A stretch of DNA of 64,000 bases. Source: Hyphomicrobiales bacterium 4NK60-0047b. GTDB taxonomy: Bacteria; Pseudomonadota; Alphaproteobacteria; Rhizobiales; HXMU1428-3. The translations under genes and the position numbers were made by a program. The DNA lies in assembly GCA_040367435.1 (NCBI GenBank), contig BAABWY010000001.1, forward strand, positions 682,001-746,000. The letters are read 5' to 3'. Below, piece after piece: positions 44,776 through 54,600 of this stretch. The notes under the pieces were generated by a model, which worked only from the letters and a program-made list of their open reading frames with translations, ran no database searches and had not been told where the DNA came from. Positions within the stretch are counted from its first letter, which is position 1; every line of letters begins with the position of its first letter.

Positions 44776-44835
44776 CCACGGATTTGCCATGAGAAAACCT
44801 AAAGCATCACGAAAAGAAATAGCTGTGAGAGAAAA
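44776..44835 (+). repeat. Degenerate composite repeat remnant
   Basis: Contains ACGGATTTGCCATGAGAAAACCTAAAGCATC-like remains of a short hairpin in pieces (GGATTTGC, then AACCTAAAGC), followed by GAAATAGCTGTGAGAGAAA, the 3' anchor of the composite family with one change. It ends directly at the stop codon of the receptor gene. Confidence 0.55.
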
Positions 44836-46359
44836 CTAAGGCTTGTATCCAACTCTTAAACCGCCCCAATGCTTTCCTTGAACCATAATCGGTGCGGAGC
44901 AATCTTTCATTACAACGAAATTCCCGCCACCCATGTCACGCAAATACGTCTGCAACAATACATCCTTTGTATTGCTACCAGAACGACTGCCAGTCTTATC
45001 ATCAAAGATCCGGCGATTACGTGAGTTCGCCGCATTCCAAACAGGGTCATCCCCTTGTGGTTGTGAAAACTTCTTATTGTGAGTTGGCAGATAAGCCTTA
45101 TCATCAACAGCCGCGCAAAAAGCAATATTATCATTCTTTGTTAAAAATTGCTCTTGTAACGGGGTTAGAACTTCATCAGTAAATTCAGTAAATTTTGTCA
45201 TATACTGAACAGGGTTGGTCCCTGGAATTTCTTGGTAATTACGATCAAACAAATCAGAAACTTGTATACGTCCACTTTGAACAGCAGTTTCAAAAATTTG
45301 CGAAATTTCTTTGGCAGCATCTTTCGTATAATTAATAATTTCGGTATCAGAAATAGCCGCATCATGAGTGGCTGCAATCACCACAAGCTCATCACCAGCA
45401 TCACAAACTTGGCTCATCTTTTTCGAAACAGAATGAAGCGCTTCATTTGCTTGATCCACATTAGCAGAAACCACATCGCCAGATGTCAGAATACCGCTGC
45501 AAATATCAATAACATTCGTCATACGCATTGAGATTTGATCTGTAGCATCATCCACTTCAGAAAGTGATTGCGAAGAACCGCTTAATAATTCAGTGAACAT
45601 AGCCGCTTGTTTTTCAACTTCGGTAGCTGTTGCAGTCGCATCATCACTCTGATGGCTTAATTGTTCGAAACCGTTCTTAATTTCTTCAAGTGTTTCTTCA
45701 ATTTCAGCTGTCGCCTGAGACGTTGAACCAGCCAAAGCTTTCACTTCACTCGCAACAACACTAAAACCTTTGCCAGCTTCACCGGCTCGCGCAGCTTCAA
45801 TTGTTGCGTTTAAGGCAAGTAAATTCGTTTGTTTAGCAATACCGTTAATAACACCCGCAATGTTTCCAACACTCTCAAGTGAGGAGCTCATCGTCGTCAT
45901 CGCAGATTGAATTTTCTCCACAGAAGAGACCAAACCAGCAATCTTATCGACAGTGGTTGAAACAGTATCTTGTGAGGCCATCATTTCATGATTGGCGCCA
46001 CGGGCAATTTCACTAGAATGTTGGATTTCACGAGCAATTTCATCATTTACTGTGCGTAGTTCTCTTATTTTTTCGATGAAACTTAGGAACACTTCTTTAT
46101 CAGCGCTCGATCTGTCAGCGATCCCATCAATCGTACCGGATGCCTCAGCAATATCCAATCCTAAATGACTAACCCGTGTACTTAAGACATCAAAGGCCTG
46201 CTTAACAGCTTCCAATTGAGCCGCATCTGCCTGAGCTGCATTTGCCTGAGCTGCATTTGATTGAGCACCTTGTGTATGCGCCCCTTCATTTGATGCGTCT
46301 GTATCAACCGCATCATTCACTAATAATTGCGCACCCATTAATCCACCCCTGAATTGCAA
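44836..46359 (-). CDS. Soluble chemoreceptor with C-terminal sensor-like domain (paralogue 2)
   Basis: The 507-residue protein matches its neighbour along the whole length: methyl-accepting hairpin with [41 protein letters not shown], and the C-terminal domain [69 protein letters not shown]. It lacks membrane helices. Its N-terminus differs by an Ala/Gln-rich repeat ([16 protein letters not shown]). The pair are tandem paralogues that have diverged, so they probably sense different signals with a similar fold. The terminator follows after a repeat remnant. Confidence 0.85.
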   Translation of the reverse strand: MQFRGGLMGAQLLVNDAVDTDASNEGAHTQGAQSNAAQANAAQADAAQLEAVKQAFDVLSTRVSHLGLDIAEASGTIDGIADRSSADKEVFLSFIEKIRELRTVNDEIAREIQHSSEIARGANHEMMASQDTVSTTVDKIAGLVSSVEKIQSAMTTMSSSLESVGNIAGVINGIAKQTNLLALNATIEAARAGEAGKGFSVVASEVKALAGSTSQATAEIEETLEEIKNGFEQLSHQSDDATATATEVEKQAAMFTELLSGSSQSLSEVDDATDQISMRMTNVIDICSGILTSGDVVSANVDQANEALHSVSKKMSQVCDAGDELVVIAATHDAAISDTEIINYTKDAAKEISQIFETAVQSGRIQVSDLFDRNYQEIPGTNPVQYMTKFTEFTDEVLTPLQEQFLTKNDNIAFCAAVDDKAYLPTHNKKFSQPQGDDPVWNAANSRNRRIFDDKTGSRSGSNTKDVLLQTYLRDMGGGNFVVMKDCSAPIMVQGKHWGGLRVGYKP

Positions 46360-46543
46360 TAAGTTAAACTATGAATAAAATAAAAAGCCTCCTGCATAAA
46401 AATCTCAGCAGAAGATATAAATTTAATTCAAAAAGCTTAACTTTAATTCGTTAACAGATGATCAACCAAGAAGTGCGAATTAAGCCCCTAAAAACTGGAA
46501 CTTTAGTGCAAATTAAGTAGAATTATGAAGTTTTTTTCAAAAT

Positions 46544-47059
46544 TCATGTATTCGAGGCGTTTTTCTCATAAAAAATGTTACTAAAATCATAACAATCTTT
46601 TTCGTTAGCATTAACCAATTCACGGCTAACCTCCCGCCAAAGCAATAAATCCAATTCAGGGAAGCTCGCATCTCCAGATGGGCTTGCATGAACCTGAGTA
46701 TAATATAGACGGGTAGCATGAGGCATAAAGGCTTTATAAATCTCAGCACCACCAATAATCATAATTTCAGTCGCATTGGCGGCCTGTGCTTCCCTCGAGC
46801 CTAGCTCAAGCGCATCTTCCACACTCTTCACCACAAAAGCGCCATCAGCAGAAAACCCCTGATTACGAGATAAAATAATATTGGCACGGCCATCCAAGGG
46901 CTTGCCGATAGAAAGAAAGGTCTTACGCCCCATCACAATTGGCTTGCCCATAGTTAGCTTACGAAACCGCTTCAAATCAGAAGGAAGGCGCCACGGCAAA
47001 TCATTACCATTCCCAATAATACCATTTTCTGCAACCGCGACAACAAATGAAATATGCAT
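46544..47059 (-). CDS. folA: Dihydrofolate reductase
   Basis: The 171-residue protein shows the DHFR motifs ISFVVAVAENGIIGNGNDLPWRLPSDLKRF (core NDLPWRLPSDLKRF), PIVMGRKTFLSIGKPLDGRANIILSR, and IMIIGGAEIYKAFMPHATRLYYTQVHA. It reduces dihydrofolate made by thymidylate synthase, encoded 44 bases upstream on the same strand. A strong GGAGG ribosome binding site precedes the ATG. Length is normal for chromosomal DHFR. Confidence 0.95.
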   Translation of the reverse strand: MHISFVVAVAENGIIGNGNDLPWRLPSDLKRFRKLTMGKPIVMGRKTFLSIGKPLDGRANIILSRNQGFSADGAFVVKSVEDALELGSREAQAANATEIMIIGGAEIYKAFMPHATRLYYTQVHASPSGDASFPELDLLLWREVSRELVNANEKDCYDFSNIFYEKNASNT

Positions 47060-47102
47060 TCACGAAGCCTCCATGAGATAAATAAAAAGAAACAATGAGC
47101 AA

Positions 47103-47909
47103 TTAAACTGCTATTGGCGCCTTAATCGTCGGCTCAGCGGCATACCCAACAAGTTCAAAATCTTTATATACAAATGCAAATAGATCCCTCACATCAGGGT
47201 TTATTTTCATAGTAGGCAATGATTTTGGTATTCGGCTCAGTTGTAACTCTGTTTGCTCAAGATGGTTTAGGTACAAATGAGCGTCCCCGAGCGTATGCAC
47301 AAAATCACCCGGCTTTAAGCCCGTCACTTGCGCAAGCATCATTGTCAGCAACGCGTAAGAAGCAATATTAAAGGGAACACCCAGAAAAATATCAGCCGAC
47401 CGTTGATAAAGCTGACAAGATAGCTTGCCATCCGCCACATAAAACTGAAACAAACAGTGGCATGGTGGCAAAGCCATATCATCAACTTCAGCCGGGTTCC
47501 AGGCACTCACAATATGACGCCGAGAGGTTGGATTAGTCTTTAAAGACGTAACCAATTGTTCAATTTGATCAATAGTACGATTTGGATCATCTTTGGTCGG
47601 AGCTGGCCAAGAGCGCCATTGAGAACCATATACCGGCCCAAGATCACCATTTTCATCCGCCCATTCGTCCCAAATCGAAACGCCGTGCTTTTTTAAATAT
47701 GAGATGTTCGTCTCACCTTTTAAAAACCAAAGCAATTCATGAATAATCGACTTCAAGTGCAGCTTCTTCGTTGTAAGTACTGGGAACCCCTCAGAGAGGT
47801 CAAACCTCATCTGATGCCCAAATATGCTACGAGTGCCCGTTTTTGTTCTATCATCGCGCATAATTCCCTCATTAGAAACCAGCGCAAGCAAATCTAAATA
47901 TTGTCTCAT
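47103..47909 (-). CDS. thyA: Thymidylate synthase ThyA
   Basis: The 268-residue protein contains [75 protein letters not shown] with the catalytic Cys in the PPCHC motif, and [21 protein letters not shown]. It methylates dUMP to dTMP using methylene-tetrahydrofolate. It lies in an operon with folA. The two-piece tmRNA gene starts about 150 bp away on the other strand. Confidence 0.97.
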   Translation of the reverse strand: MRQYLDLLALVSNEGIMRDDRTKTGTRSIFGHQMRFDLSEGFPVLTTKKLHLKSIIHELLWFLKGETNISYLKKHGVSIWDEWADENGDLGPVYGSQWRSWPAPTKDDPNRTIDQIEQLVTSLKTNPTSRRHIVSAWNPAEVDDMALPPCHCLFQFYVADGKLSCQLYQRSADIFLGVPFNIASYALLTMMLAQVTGLKPGDFVHTLGDAHLYLNHLEQTELQLSRIPKSLPTMKINPDVRDLFAFVYKDFELVGYAAEPTIKAPIAV

Positions 47910-48061
47910 AAGGCTAAGTTTTGACTGAATTTACCAAAGAGGTCCAGCCAGTTTTGGTCACAAACCCGTGCTTACTGACAACTTATCCATATAAATTCAA
48001 CCATTCAGTTACCCTTTTGACAAACAACCCCTTTTTTTTGCCACGTAGGTACTCTATATTG

Positions 48062-48148
48062 AGTCTGCGGGAGAATTTCCGCTATGGCGATAAACTGTCA
48101 TCGTAATAAACCATTCGGACCCGGGGGCGGTACCCGGCGCCTCCACCA
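48062..48148 (+). ncRNA. ssrA: Two-piece tmRNA, acceptor piece (3' half, CCA-encoding)
   Basis: The segment ends GGCGCCTCCACCA (to 48148), where CGCCTCC pairs with GGGGGCG at the 5' end of the coding piece (48279-48285), forming a 7-bp acceptor stem with one G-U pair. Before it, CCGGG-GGCGGTA-CCCGG gives a T arm whose loop GGCGGTA departs from the canonical TTCRANY, as I recall for alphaproteobacterial split tmRNAs. Upstream are small hairpins (GCGG-GAGAATTT-CCGC). Its 5' end is estimated. A TTGACA sequence lies at 48017 but no good -10 box follows at the expected spacing. Confidence 0.82.
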
Positions 48149-48278
48149 AAAGCTCACAAAACCGCAAGAACTTAGTACATTGACTAAAATGTACATTACT
48201 TAATGATGAAGCATATTATTTACAACTTCACAGCAGGTAATAAGTGATTACAAACAGGCTAGCCTGTGGGCTTTTGAT

Positions 48279-48490
48279 GGGGGCGAAATAGGATCGACGA
48301 GGGTGTAAAGGGTGGTCTTTCGCTCGGCATGGTACCACCGCATCGGACCATTACAGTAGTTGCAAATGACAACTCTGCTCCAGTTGCTCAAGCTGCTTAG
48401 TAAGCGGTGACGACAACTGAAATAAACTCCTAGTCGGTTAAGCTCGGCTAGGCGCGGTTTGGAGAGCACCGGGCAACAGAAGCTCTCCAT
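48279..48490 (+). ncRNA. ssrA: Two-piece tmRNA, coding piece (proteolysis tag ANDNSAPVAQAA)
   Basis: The 5' end GGGGGCGAAATAGGATCGACG is the conserved tmRNA 5' tRNA-like sequence. The resume codon GCA at 48362 opens the reading frame ANDNSAPVAQAA with stop TAG at 48398-48400; ANDN is the usual alphaproteobacterial start and AA the ClpX-recognised end. The piece closes with GGAGAGC and GCTCTCC arms near 48460-48490. The gene is circularly permuted: the acceptor half lies upstream, separated by about 130 bases that are removed on maturation. sspB, the ClpXP adaptor for tagged proteins, is the next gene. Confidence 0.92.
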
Positions 48491-48657
48491 TAGTTATTGA
48501 AAATAAATAACTATCAAACAGGCATTTTTTCTGCTTAAATTGATAGATAAAACAACTTTTTATGACAAAATAGATTTTAAGTAACTTAATAGATCTAAGG
48601 CAAGATAGATCTAAGACAAAAAATTTAAGACACTAAAAGAAAGAGGCCTTACCGGTC

Positions 48658-49320
48658 ATGAACGGTCAAACAATTAATTACGAAAACTTAGCAAAAGAAG
48701 CTCTTCGTTCCGTTGTCCATTCTGTTCTAAAGCAAGTGAAAGAAGAGGGGCTACCAGGTGAGCACCATTTCTACATCTCTTTCCACACCATGGCGCCAGG
48801 TGTAAAAATCTCCAATCGGATCAAAGCACAATATCCAAAAGAAATGACAATTGTGCTCCAACATCAATATTGGGATTTAAAAGTTGAAGACGAATATTTT
48901 GAAGTTCGTCTCTCATTTTCCAATATCCCAGAGCTTTTGGTCATTCCATATAGCGCCGTCAAAGTCTTCTTTGACCCATCAGTTCCTTATGGGCTTCAGT
49001 TTGATCAAACTCATCGCCCAGAAGCTGTTGAAGACAAATCAGCTTTCATTGAAGATCATTGGCAAATGCAATCAGATAATGGAGAAACTCCATTTAGCAA
49101 ACTGGCTATGGATGATATCAGCCATTTTGGTAACAACTCTTCCGAGAATGACTTTACTCCCAACATTAATCTCGAAGCAGATATCAACATAGAAGACGAA
49201 ATCCCAAATTTTCCACCCGAGGAAGAAACTCCTGTAAGTGAAAATGAAGAAACTTCAGATAAAACTGATAGTGATAGCGCCGACATTGTTTCGCTAGATG
49301 CGTTTCGTAAAAACAAATAA
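48658..49320 (+). CDS. sspB: ClpXP adaptor SspB (alpha type)
   Basis: The 220-residue protein has the SspB peptide-binding domain (residues 1-120: EGLPGEHHFYISFHTMAPGVKIS, MTIVLQHQYWDLKV, EVRLSFSNIPELLVIPYSAVKVFFDPSVPYGLQF in part), an acidic, low-complexity linker (150-205), and a C-terminal VSLDAFRKN tail, the ClpX-docking type end seen in alphaproteobacterial SspB. It tethers ssrA-tagged proteins to ClpXP. It lies directly downstream of the tmRNA gene. The ribosome binding site is AGAGG, somewhat far (12 bases) from the ATG. Confidence 0.93.
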   Translation: MNGQTINYENLAKEALRSVVHSVLKQVKEEGLPGEHHFYISFHTMAPGVKISNRIKAQYPKEMTIVLQHQYWDLKVEDEYFEVRLSFSNIPELLVIPYSAVKVFFDPSVPYGLQFDQTHRPEAVEDKSAFIEDHWQMQSDNGETPFSKLAMDDISHFGNNSSENDFTPNINLEADINIEDEIPNFPPEEETPVSENEETSDKTDSDSADIVSLDAFRKNK

Positions 49321-49688
49321 ACAAATTCATAAGAGTACAAACTAAAAGTTCTCATCTCTCATCAAACTTCTATGTGGTAAAACTTTCACTTTCGCGAATA
49401 TAGCCTTCAAAAAATATTTATTTTCTTTAAAATTTACTGAATTGGTATGGCTTTTCTGATCATTTACCTCTATGCAATGGGGTGAATTCCAACAGAATAT
49501 TCAAACAACATTTCCTTTAGCAAATTAAGGAAGATGAATGACTAATCCATACTATGCATACCCCTTTTTGAGCTTATAAAAACAAAAACGCTTTTTACAG
49601 AAGTCAAAACAGAGCTCACTCACATATGTAATGGAAAGCAAAAAGTAAAAGAGCATCAACTCGTGTCCTATTAAAAGGAGAATTTACA
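49321..49688. other. Intergenic region between sspB and fumC
   Basis: About 370 bp, AT-rich, without an open frame worth calling. It ends with AAGGAG before fumC. I see no terminator or repeat element in it. Confidence 0.4.
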
Positions 49689-51077
49689 ATGTCAACTCGC
49701 TCAGAAACAGATAGCTTCGGCGCCCTGGACGTCCCAAGTGATAAATATTGGGGTGCCCAAACCCAGCGGTCACTCGGCAACTTCAAAATTGGCATAGAAA
49801 CCATGCCAAAATCATTAATCAGAGCACTTGGTATTGTGAAAAAAGCTGCAGCTCTAAGTAATAATGACCTAGATAATCTTGAAGACAAAATCAGTGACGC
49901 CATCGCAAAAGCAGCTGACGATGTCATTGACGGCAAACTAAATGATCATTTCCCACTGGTTGTCTGGCAAACAGGCTCAGGTACTCAATCAAACATGAAC
50001 GCCAATGAAGTCATTTCAAACAGAGCCATTGAAATTTTGGGCGGCACAATTGGCAGTAAAGAACCAGTTCATCCAAACGATCACGTCAATCGTTCACAAA
50101 GTTCAAACGACACATTTCCAACCGCGATGCATATCGCAGCCGTTGAAGAAATTCATAAATCACTCATCCCAGCTTTAAAACATTTACATAAAGCTTTAGA
50201 CGAAAAAGCCAACAGTTGGAACGACATCATTAAAATTGGCCGTACCCACTGCCAGGATGCCACGCCTCTAACCTTAGGCCAGGAATTTTCAGGCTACGCC
50301 GCACAAATTGCAAATGGCATTTCTCGTGTAGAAAACGCACTTCCAAGAATGTATGCACTAGCCCAAGGTGGAACAGCCGTCGGCACCGGCCTAAACGCAA
50401 AACCTGATTTTGCAGTTAAATTTGCAAGTCATGTAGCAAAAATTACAGGTCTAGATTTCATCACAGCACCAAATAAATTTGAAGCACTCGCTGCCCATGA
50501 TGCCTTTGTTGAAATGTCAGGCGCGTTAAACACCATCGCCGTCAGCTTGTTTAAAATCGCAAATGACATTCGCCTTCTTGGCTCAGGTCCTCGCTCTGGT
50601 TTAGGTGAATTAAGCTTGCCGGAAAATGAGCCCGGCTCATCGATTATGCCCGGCAAAGTCAACCCAACACAATGTGAAGCCCTCACAATGGTAGCAAGCC
50701 AAATCATGGGTAACCACACCACAATCACCTTCGCTGGTAGCCAAGGGCATTTCGAACTGAACGTATATAAACCAGTCATGGCTTACAATTTACTACAATC
50801 AATTCAATTAATTAGTGATGCATCTGTTTCATTCACTGACAATTGTGTTGTCGGCATCAAAGCAAATTCAGAACAAATCGAACAATTGATGGAACGCTCA
50901 CTGATGCTAGTCACGGCCTTAGCGCCTAAAATTGGCTATGATAATGCCACAACAATAGCCAAAACAGCACATAAAAATGGAACAACATTAAAAGAAGAAG
51001 CACTTAATCTTGGATTTGTAACTTCAGAAGAATTTGATGCCATCGTACGCCCAGAGGATATGATCGGCCCCAAATAG
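49689..51077 (+). CDS. fumC: Class II fumarate hydratase
   Basis: The 462-residue protein has TETDSFG-like opening ([25 protein letters not shown] in part), [61 protein letters not shown] and the superfamily signature [13 protein letters not shown]. It interconverts fumarate and malate in the citric acid cycle and is the oxygen-stable, iron-free type. AAGGAG precedes the start. The gene order fumC then a ribbon-helix-helix gene is one I associate with alphaproteobacteria. Confidence 0.97.
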   Translation: MSTRSETDSFGALDVPSDKYWGAQTQRSLGNFKIGIETMPKSLIRALGIVKKAAALSNNDLDNLEDKISDAIAKAADDVIDGKLNDHFPLVVWQTGSGTQSNMNANEVISNRAIEILGGTIGSKEPVHPNDHVNRSQSSNDTFPTAMHIAAVEEIHKSLIPALKHLHKALDEKANSWNDIIKIGRTHCQDATPLTLGQEFSGYAAQIANGISRVENALPRMYALAQGGTAVGTGLNAKPDFAVKFASHVAKITGLDFITAPNKFEALAAHDAFVEMSGALNTIAVSLFKIANDIRLLGSGPRSGLGELSLPENEPGSSIMPGKVNPTQCEALTMVASQIMGNHTTITFAGSQGHFELNVYKPVMAYNLLQSIQLISDASVSFTDNCVVGIKANSEQIEQLMERSLMLVTALAPKIGYDNATTIAKTAHKNGTTLKEEALNLGFVTSEEFDAIVRPEDMIGPK

Positions 51078-51088
51078 AAACTAAACAA

Positions 51089-51200
51089 GCCCGGTTGTTG
51101 CTTGCGGATGCTAGTGGGCATCTGAAGCACAGAAAAGGCAACTGAAGCGCAACTAACCAAGCGCGGTTGCTTGTCGGCAAACTAAAGCGCAACTAATAAA
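51089..51200 (+). repeat. Nested and tandem short hairpin elements after fumC
   Basis: A GGATGC-type copy (GGATGC-TAGTGG-GCATC-TGAAGCAC, 51106-51130) sits inside the loop of a GGTTG...GGCAAC-TGAAGCGCAACTAA copy (51091-51155). A further copy, GCGC-GGTTGC-TTGTCG-GCAAAC-TAAA-GCGC-AACTAAT, follows at 51161-51195. It fills the gap between fumC and the ribbon-helix-helix gene. Confidence 0.7.
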
Positions 51201-51319
51201 GTCTGGCTCAAATAAAAAAGCGTGAGGAAATCAAAACCAATCACTTAATGACTTTGAGCCAGCTCTAACTTTTTAAACTTAAACCCTAACCCTTCCCCGG
51301 AGTTTATAAAAAATAAAGA

Positions 51320-51547
51320 ATGCAAGACATCCCAAAAAAAAGATCTCTCACCTTAAAAGGACACCGCACCTCCATATCACTTGAAGACGCATTTTGGTCC
51401 GCCCTCAATGATATTGCCAACAAACAAACCAAATCAATTTCTGAATTGGTTGAAATAATTGATGAAAATAGAGGTGAAGCAGGGCTATCTAGCACCATTC
51501 GCATTTATATTCTTCAATATTATCGAAGTCAGCTAGCAGCGAGCTAA
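51320..51547 (+). CDS. Ribbon-helix-helix domain protein
   Basis: The 75-residue protein is nearly all one RHH_4-type domain: KKRSLTLKGHRTSISLEDAFWSAL, then helices with SISELVEIIDENRGEAGLSSTIRIYILQYYRS. Such proteins are dimeric DNA binders whose N-terminal strand enters the major groove; the target is unknown. No toxin gene is adjacent, so an antitoxin role is not supported. The gene has no strong ribosome binding site and ends at a strong terminator. Confidence 0.87.
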   Translation: MQDIPKKRSLTLKGHRTSISLEDAFWSALNDIANKQTKSISELVEIIDENRGEAGLSSTIRIYILQYYRSQLAAS

Positions 51548-51548
51548 A

Positions 51549-51596
51549 AAATAAACTCCCCTAAATAACGGTTGAGATATTTAGGGGAGTTTATTT
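51549..51596. terminator. Bidirectional terminator between RHH gene and AsmA gene
   Basis: A 19-bp perfect stem, AAATAAACTCCCCTAAATA with TATTTAGGGGAGTTTATTT, sits between the two convergent genes with A- and T-runs at its ends. Confidence 0.92.
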
Positions 51597-51614
51597 TACC
51601 CATAAACAAATAAG

Positions 51615-54600
51615 CTACTCTTGCAATGGCGGCAAATCAGTCCGGTTCAAATTATCGAATTTTTCTTGTTCTCTTTTAAGCCGCGCTTTTTCTTCATTTA
51701 TTCTTTTTAATTCTTCTTCAGCCTGCCTGCGCTCCTCGGCTAGCCGCCGTGCCTCTTGATCCAGTCTTACTTTCTCAAGACTGCGCAATTCTCTCTCTTT
51801 GTGTTTCAACGTTAAAAACCGCTCAAACTCATTCACATCCAATTGCGTGTGAAACCCAGCTACAGATTGCAAATCACCCCGTACCTTTTTCAAAACACCA
51901 GGAACTTTTCCAATCGTTTTGCGTTCCTCAGGCTGAATACTCCAATTCCCCACCCAACTTAAATCAACCAATTTCAATTCAGCTTGCAGACCAATGACCC
52001 CAGGACGGATGCCAAAGTCTTTTTGGCGCAATTTCACAGCACCATCAAGAAGCTGTACACCCAAATCAAGTGACTTAAATTTTAATGGTTTCATAGTCTC
52101 GGAAACTGATGCCAAGTCAGCTTTTAACTGCCCAGCATCTCCACTTTCAGATAGTAAAAATCGTTCAGCCAACTGCCCTAATAAAACCGGGTTAACTTGC
52201 CGCAAGTCACCATCACTCAATTTTAAAAAGCCCTCGCCAATTAAACTTGAAACCAAAGCTTTAGGGCTAGAACCAGATCCACTCAATGAAAGGTTAAAAG
52301 AAAATTCACCAGTGCCAAGACTTGCCTCTTCAGCAGCTCCAACGTCTTCAAGCCGAGCTTTATCAAGAGAGAGTGTGCCATTTAAACTATAACCTTCACC
52401 GCGTTCCCTTAGAATACCCGAAGCTTTAAAAATACCCCCAAGGCTCTTACCCTCAATTTTTACAATCTCTATATGATTAGGATGAACACGCCATCGCACC
52501 TCAGCATCAGATAAACTTAATCGATCAGAAAGTTGAAGTTCACTTGCACGAATAGAAAAATCACCAAGCCTAGCACCTTGGTTCTCATTAGCTGAGACTG
52601 ACTTACGAATATAAAATGGTTGACTTGACCAAACACTTTTTAAAGCATCACTTGTTTCAGGAAACTTATTATTCCCATCAGATTTATTTTCATTTATCTT
52701 TAAATTAGCAACTTGTACACCTCCCTGCTTACCATCAATTGAGGCTTGCTCTTGCAAACCTCCAAGCAAGGTCTGTAAATCAAGACGCTCAGTAGCTAAA
52801 GCTAAACGATATCGCGGTTTTCCATCTTTTTCTTCATAGATCCCGGTACCTATAACCAATGTTTCACCAATCGCTATTTTCAAATCGCTTAAAGCAAAAC
52901 CATTGCTAACTTTCGAAAACTTGCCCCTAGCTCTAAATGCTCGCCCCTTACTTTCTTCAGTACTATCGTTTGAAGAAAGGGGCACCAAATCAGGAACCAA
53001 ATGCGCTAAGCCAAACATAGCCAAAACATCAGAAGCCTTTTCACCGCTAACAAGCACTTCTCCATCAGAAGTCAGCTCAGTCTTTTTTAAGGAAAATTGC
53101 CCCTCATAAGAAGCTGTCATAACGTCATTCGCCAATTTAACTTGACCACGAAACCCTTCAGAGGCTGTTCCGCTAGCAGTAAACGTCACTTTTGCAGAAC
53201 CAAATTTTTCACCACTTCCACGGCTATCAATTGAAAATGGCAAAAACTTAGAGGCAAGCAAAGCACCATTCCCGCTCTCCATTCCACCAAGAATAGTCAT
53301 AACACCTTCTTGTTTCGAGGTCCCGTCGAGAGGAATAAAAACAGAAAAAGCCGTATCACTTCCACCCATTTGACCATCAAATCGATAATGAGTGAATTCA
53401 GTTGAAATCTCTCGGTGCACCCCAAACCTTAAGGGATAAAAATTCTCACTAACGACATTTGAAATCTGATAAGTTTTGTCTAAGCCAGAAACACCAATGA
53501 GCTCTTTCAACGCTGTTTCATTCAACACCTCTATAAAAAACTTATCTTCCCCAACACCGTCACCACTCGCATCAACACGTCCATTTTCATAAATTAATTT
53601 TAAACCCTGCTCACTCTCCCCTGATAGACTTTCAACAAAAGACCTCCCTGCTTCATCACGCCAAACAAGTCGCACATCTTTTTGAACACTATCACTAAAG
53701 ATGACTTTTTGAGCAGAAAGCTCAAGAGTCGTTTTGAAAGGAGAAGCCGATTCATCTTTAGAAAGTTTTGGCTTTTGGCTTTGGAAAAACTCAGAAAATT
53801 CAATTTCAAATTCTTTCAAACCAATAGGTTTCCCTAATAGATCTTCAATTCTCAAAGGACCAGAACGAAGAGAAATTTTCATTTCAGCCCCGCGACCTTC
53901 CACCTGCTTCAAAAAAGATAAATCCCCACGCAAAGAAGAACGTCCCAGCGTCCCCTGCAAACTATTTAGGGAAAAAGTTCCACCTTCAGAGACAAGGTCT
54001 CCTGAAAGCATATATTTCCCACGCCCAAACTTATTATCCCCAATATAAGAAGGAACGGCCCAGCGCATAAATTCCTGAAATTGCAAACCTCGCAAATAGA
54101 GCCCTCCACTAAAAAAAGACCGCCCTTCTTTTTCAGTAAAATCACCAGAAACACTCACCCGACTACTGCCAGCCATACGACCTGTCAAATCTTCAACACG
54201 TATCTGACCATCACGACCTTTCACCTTGAGTGAAAAATCCCGCACATCTCCCTGCCCCAAATAAATCTGCGCAACTTTCGCGGTAAAATCGATACGTTCA
54301 AAAAACTTAGCCTGACTAAGAAGTAAATCATTGAGTTTGGATAATGCAGCCCCCGGTGGCACATAAAGAGAGGAACTCAATTGTGATGATGGGTCATTAG
54401 AAACTGAACCACCCAACGCCGAGTTTAGATCAATCACCTGACCATTCGCCGTTCCCATTAGGGCTAACTCATCCCTCCAATTAACCTCAAGCGCACCACG
54501 CACAGTCTGCGGCCGGGCCAAGCTTCCCGTGCGAATTAAAATATCAGTTAACTTCGCTTGCGTAGAAAGAACATGAAGCTTAGAAGTGAAGAAAACTTGA

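Noticed and set aside
51320-51547. The ribbon-helix-helix protein as an antitoxin
   Set aside because: No toxin-sized gene adjoins it; its neighbours are fumC and a convergent AsmA gene.
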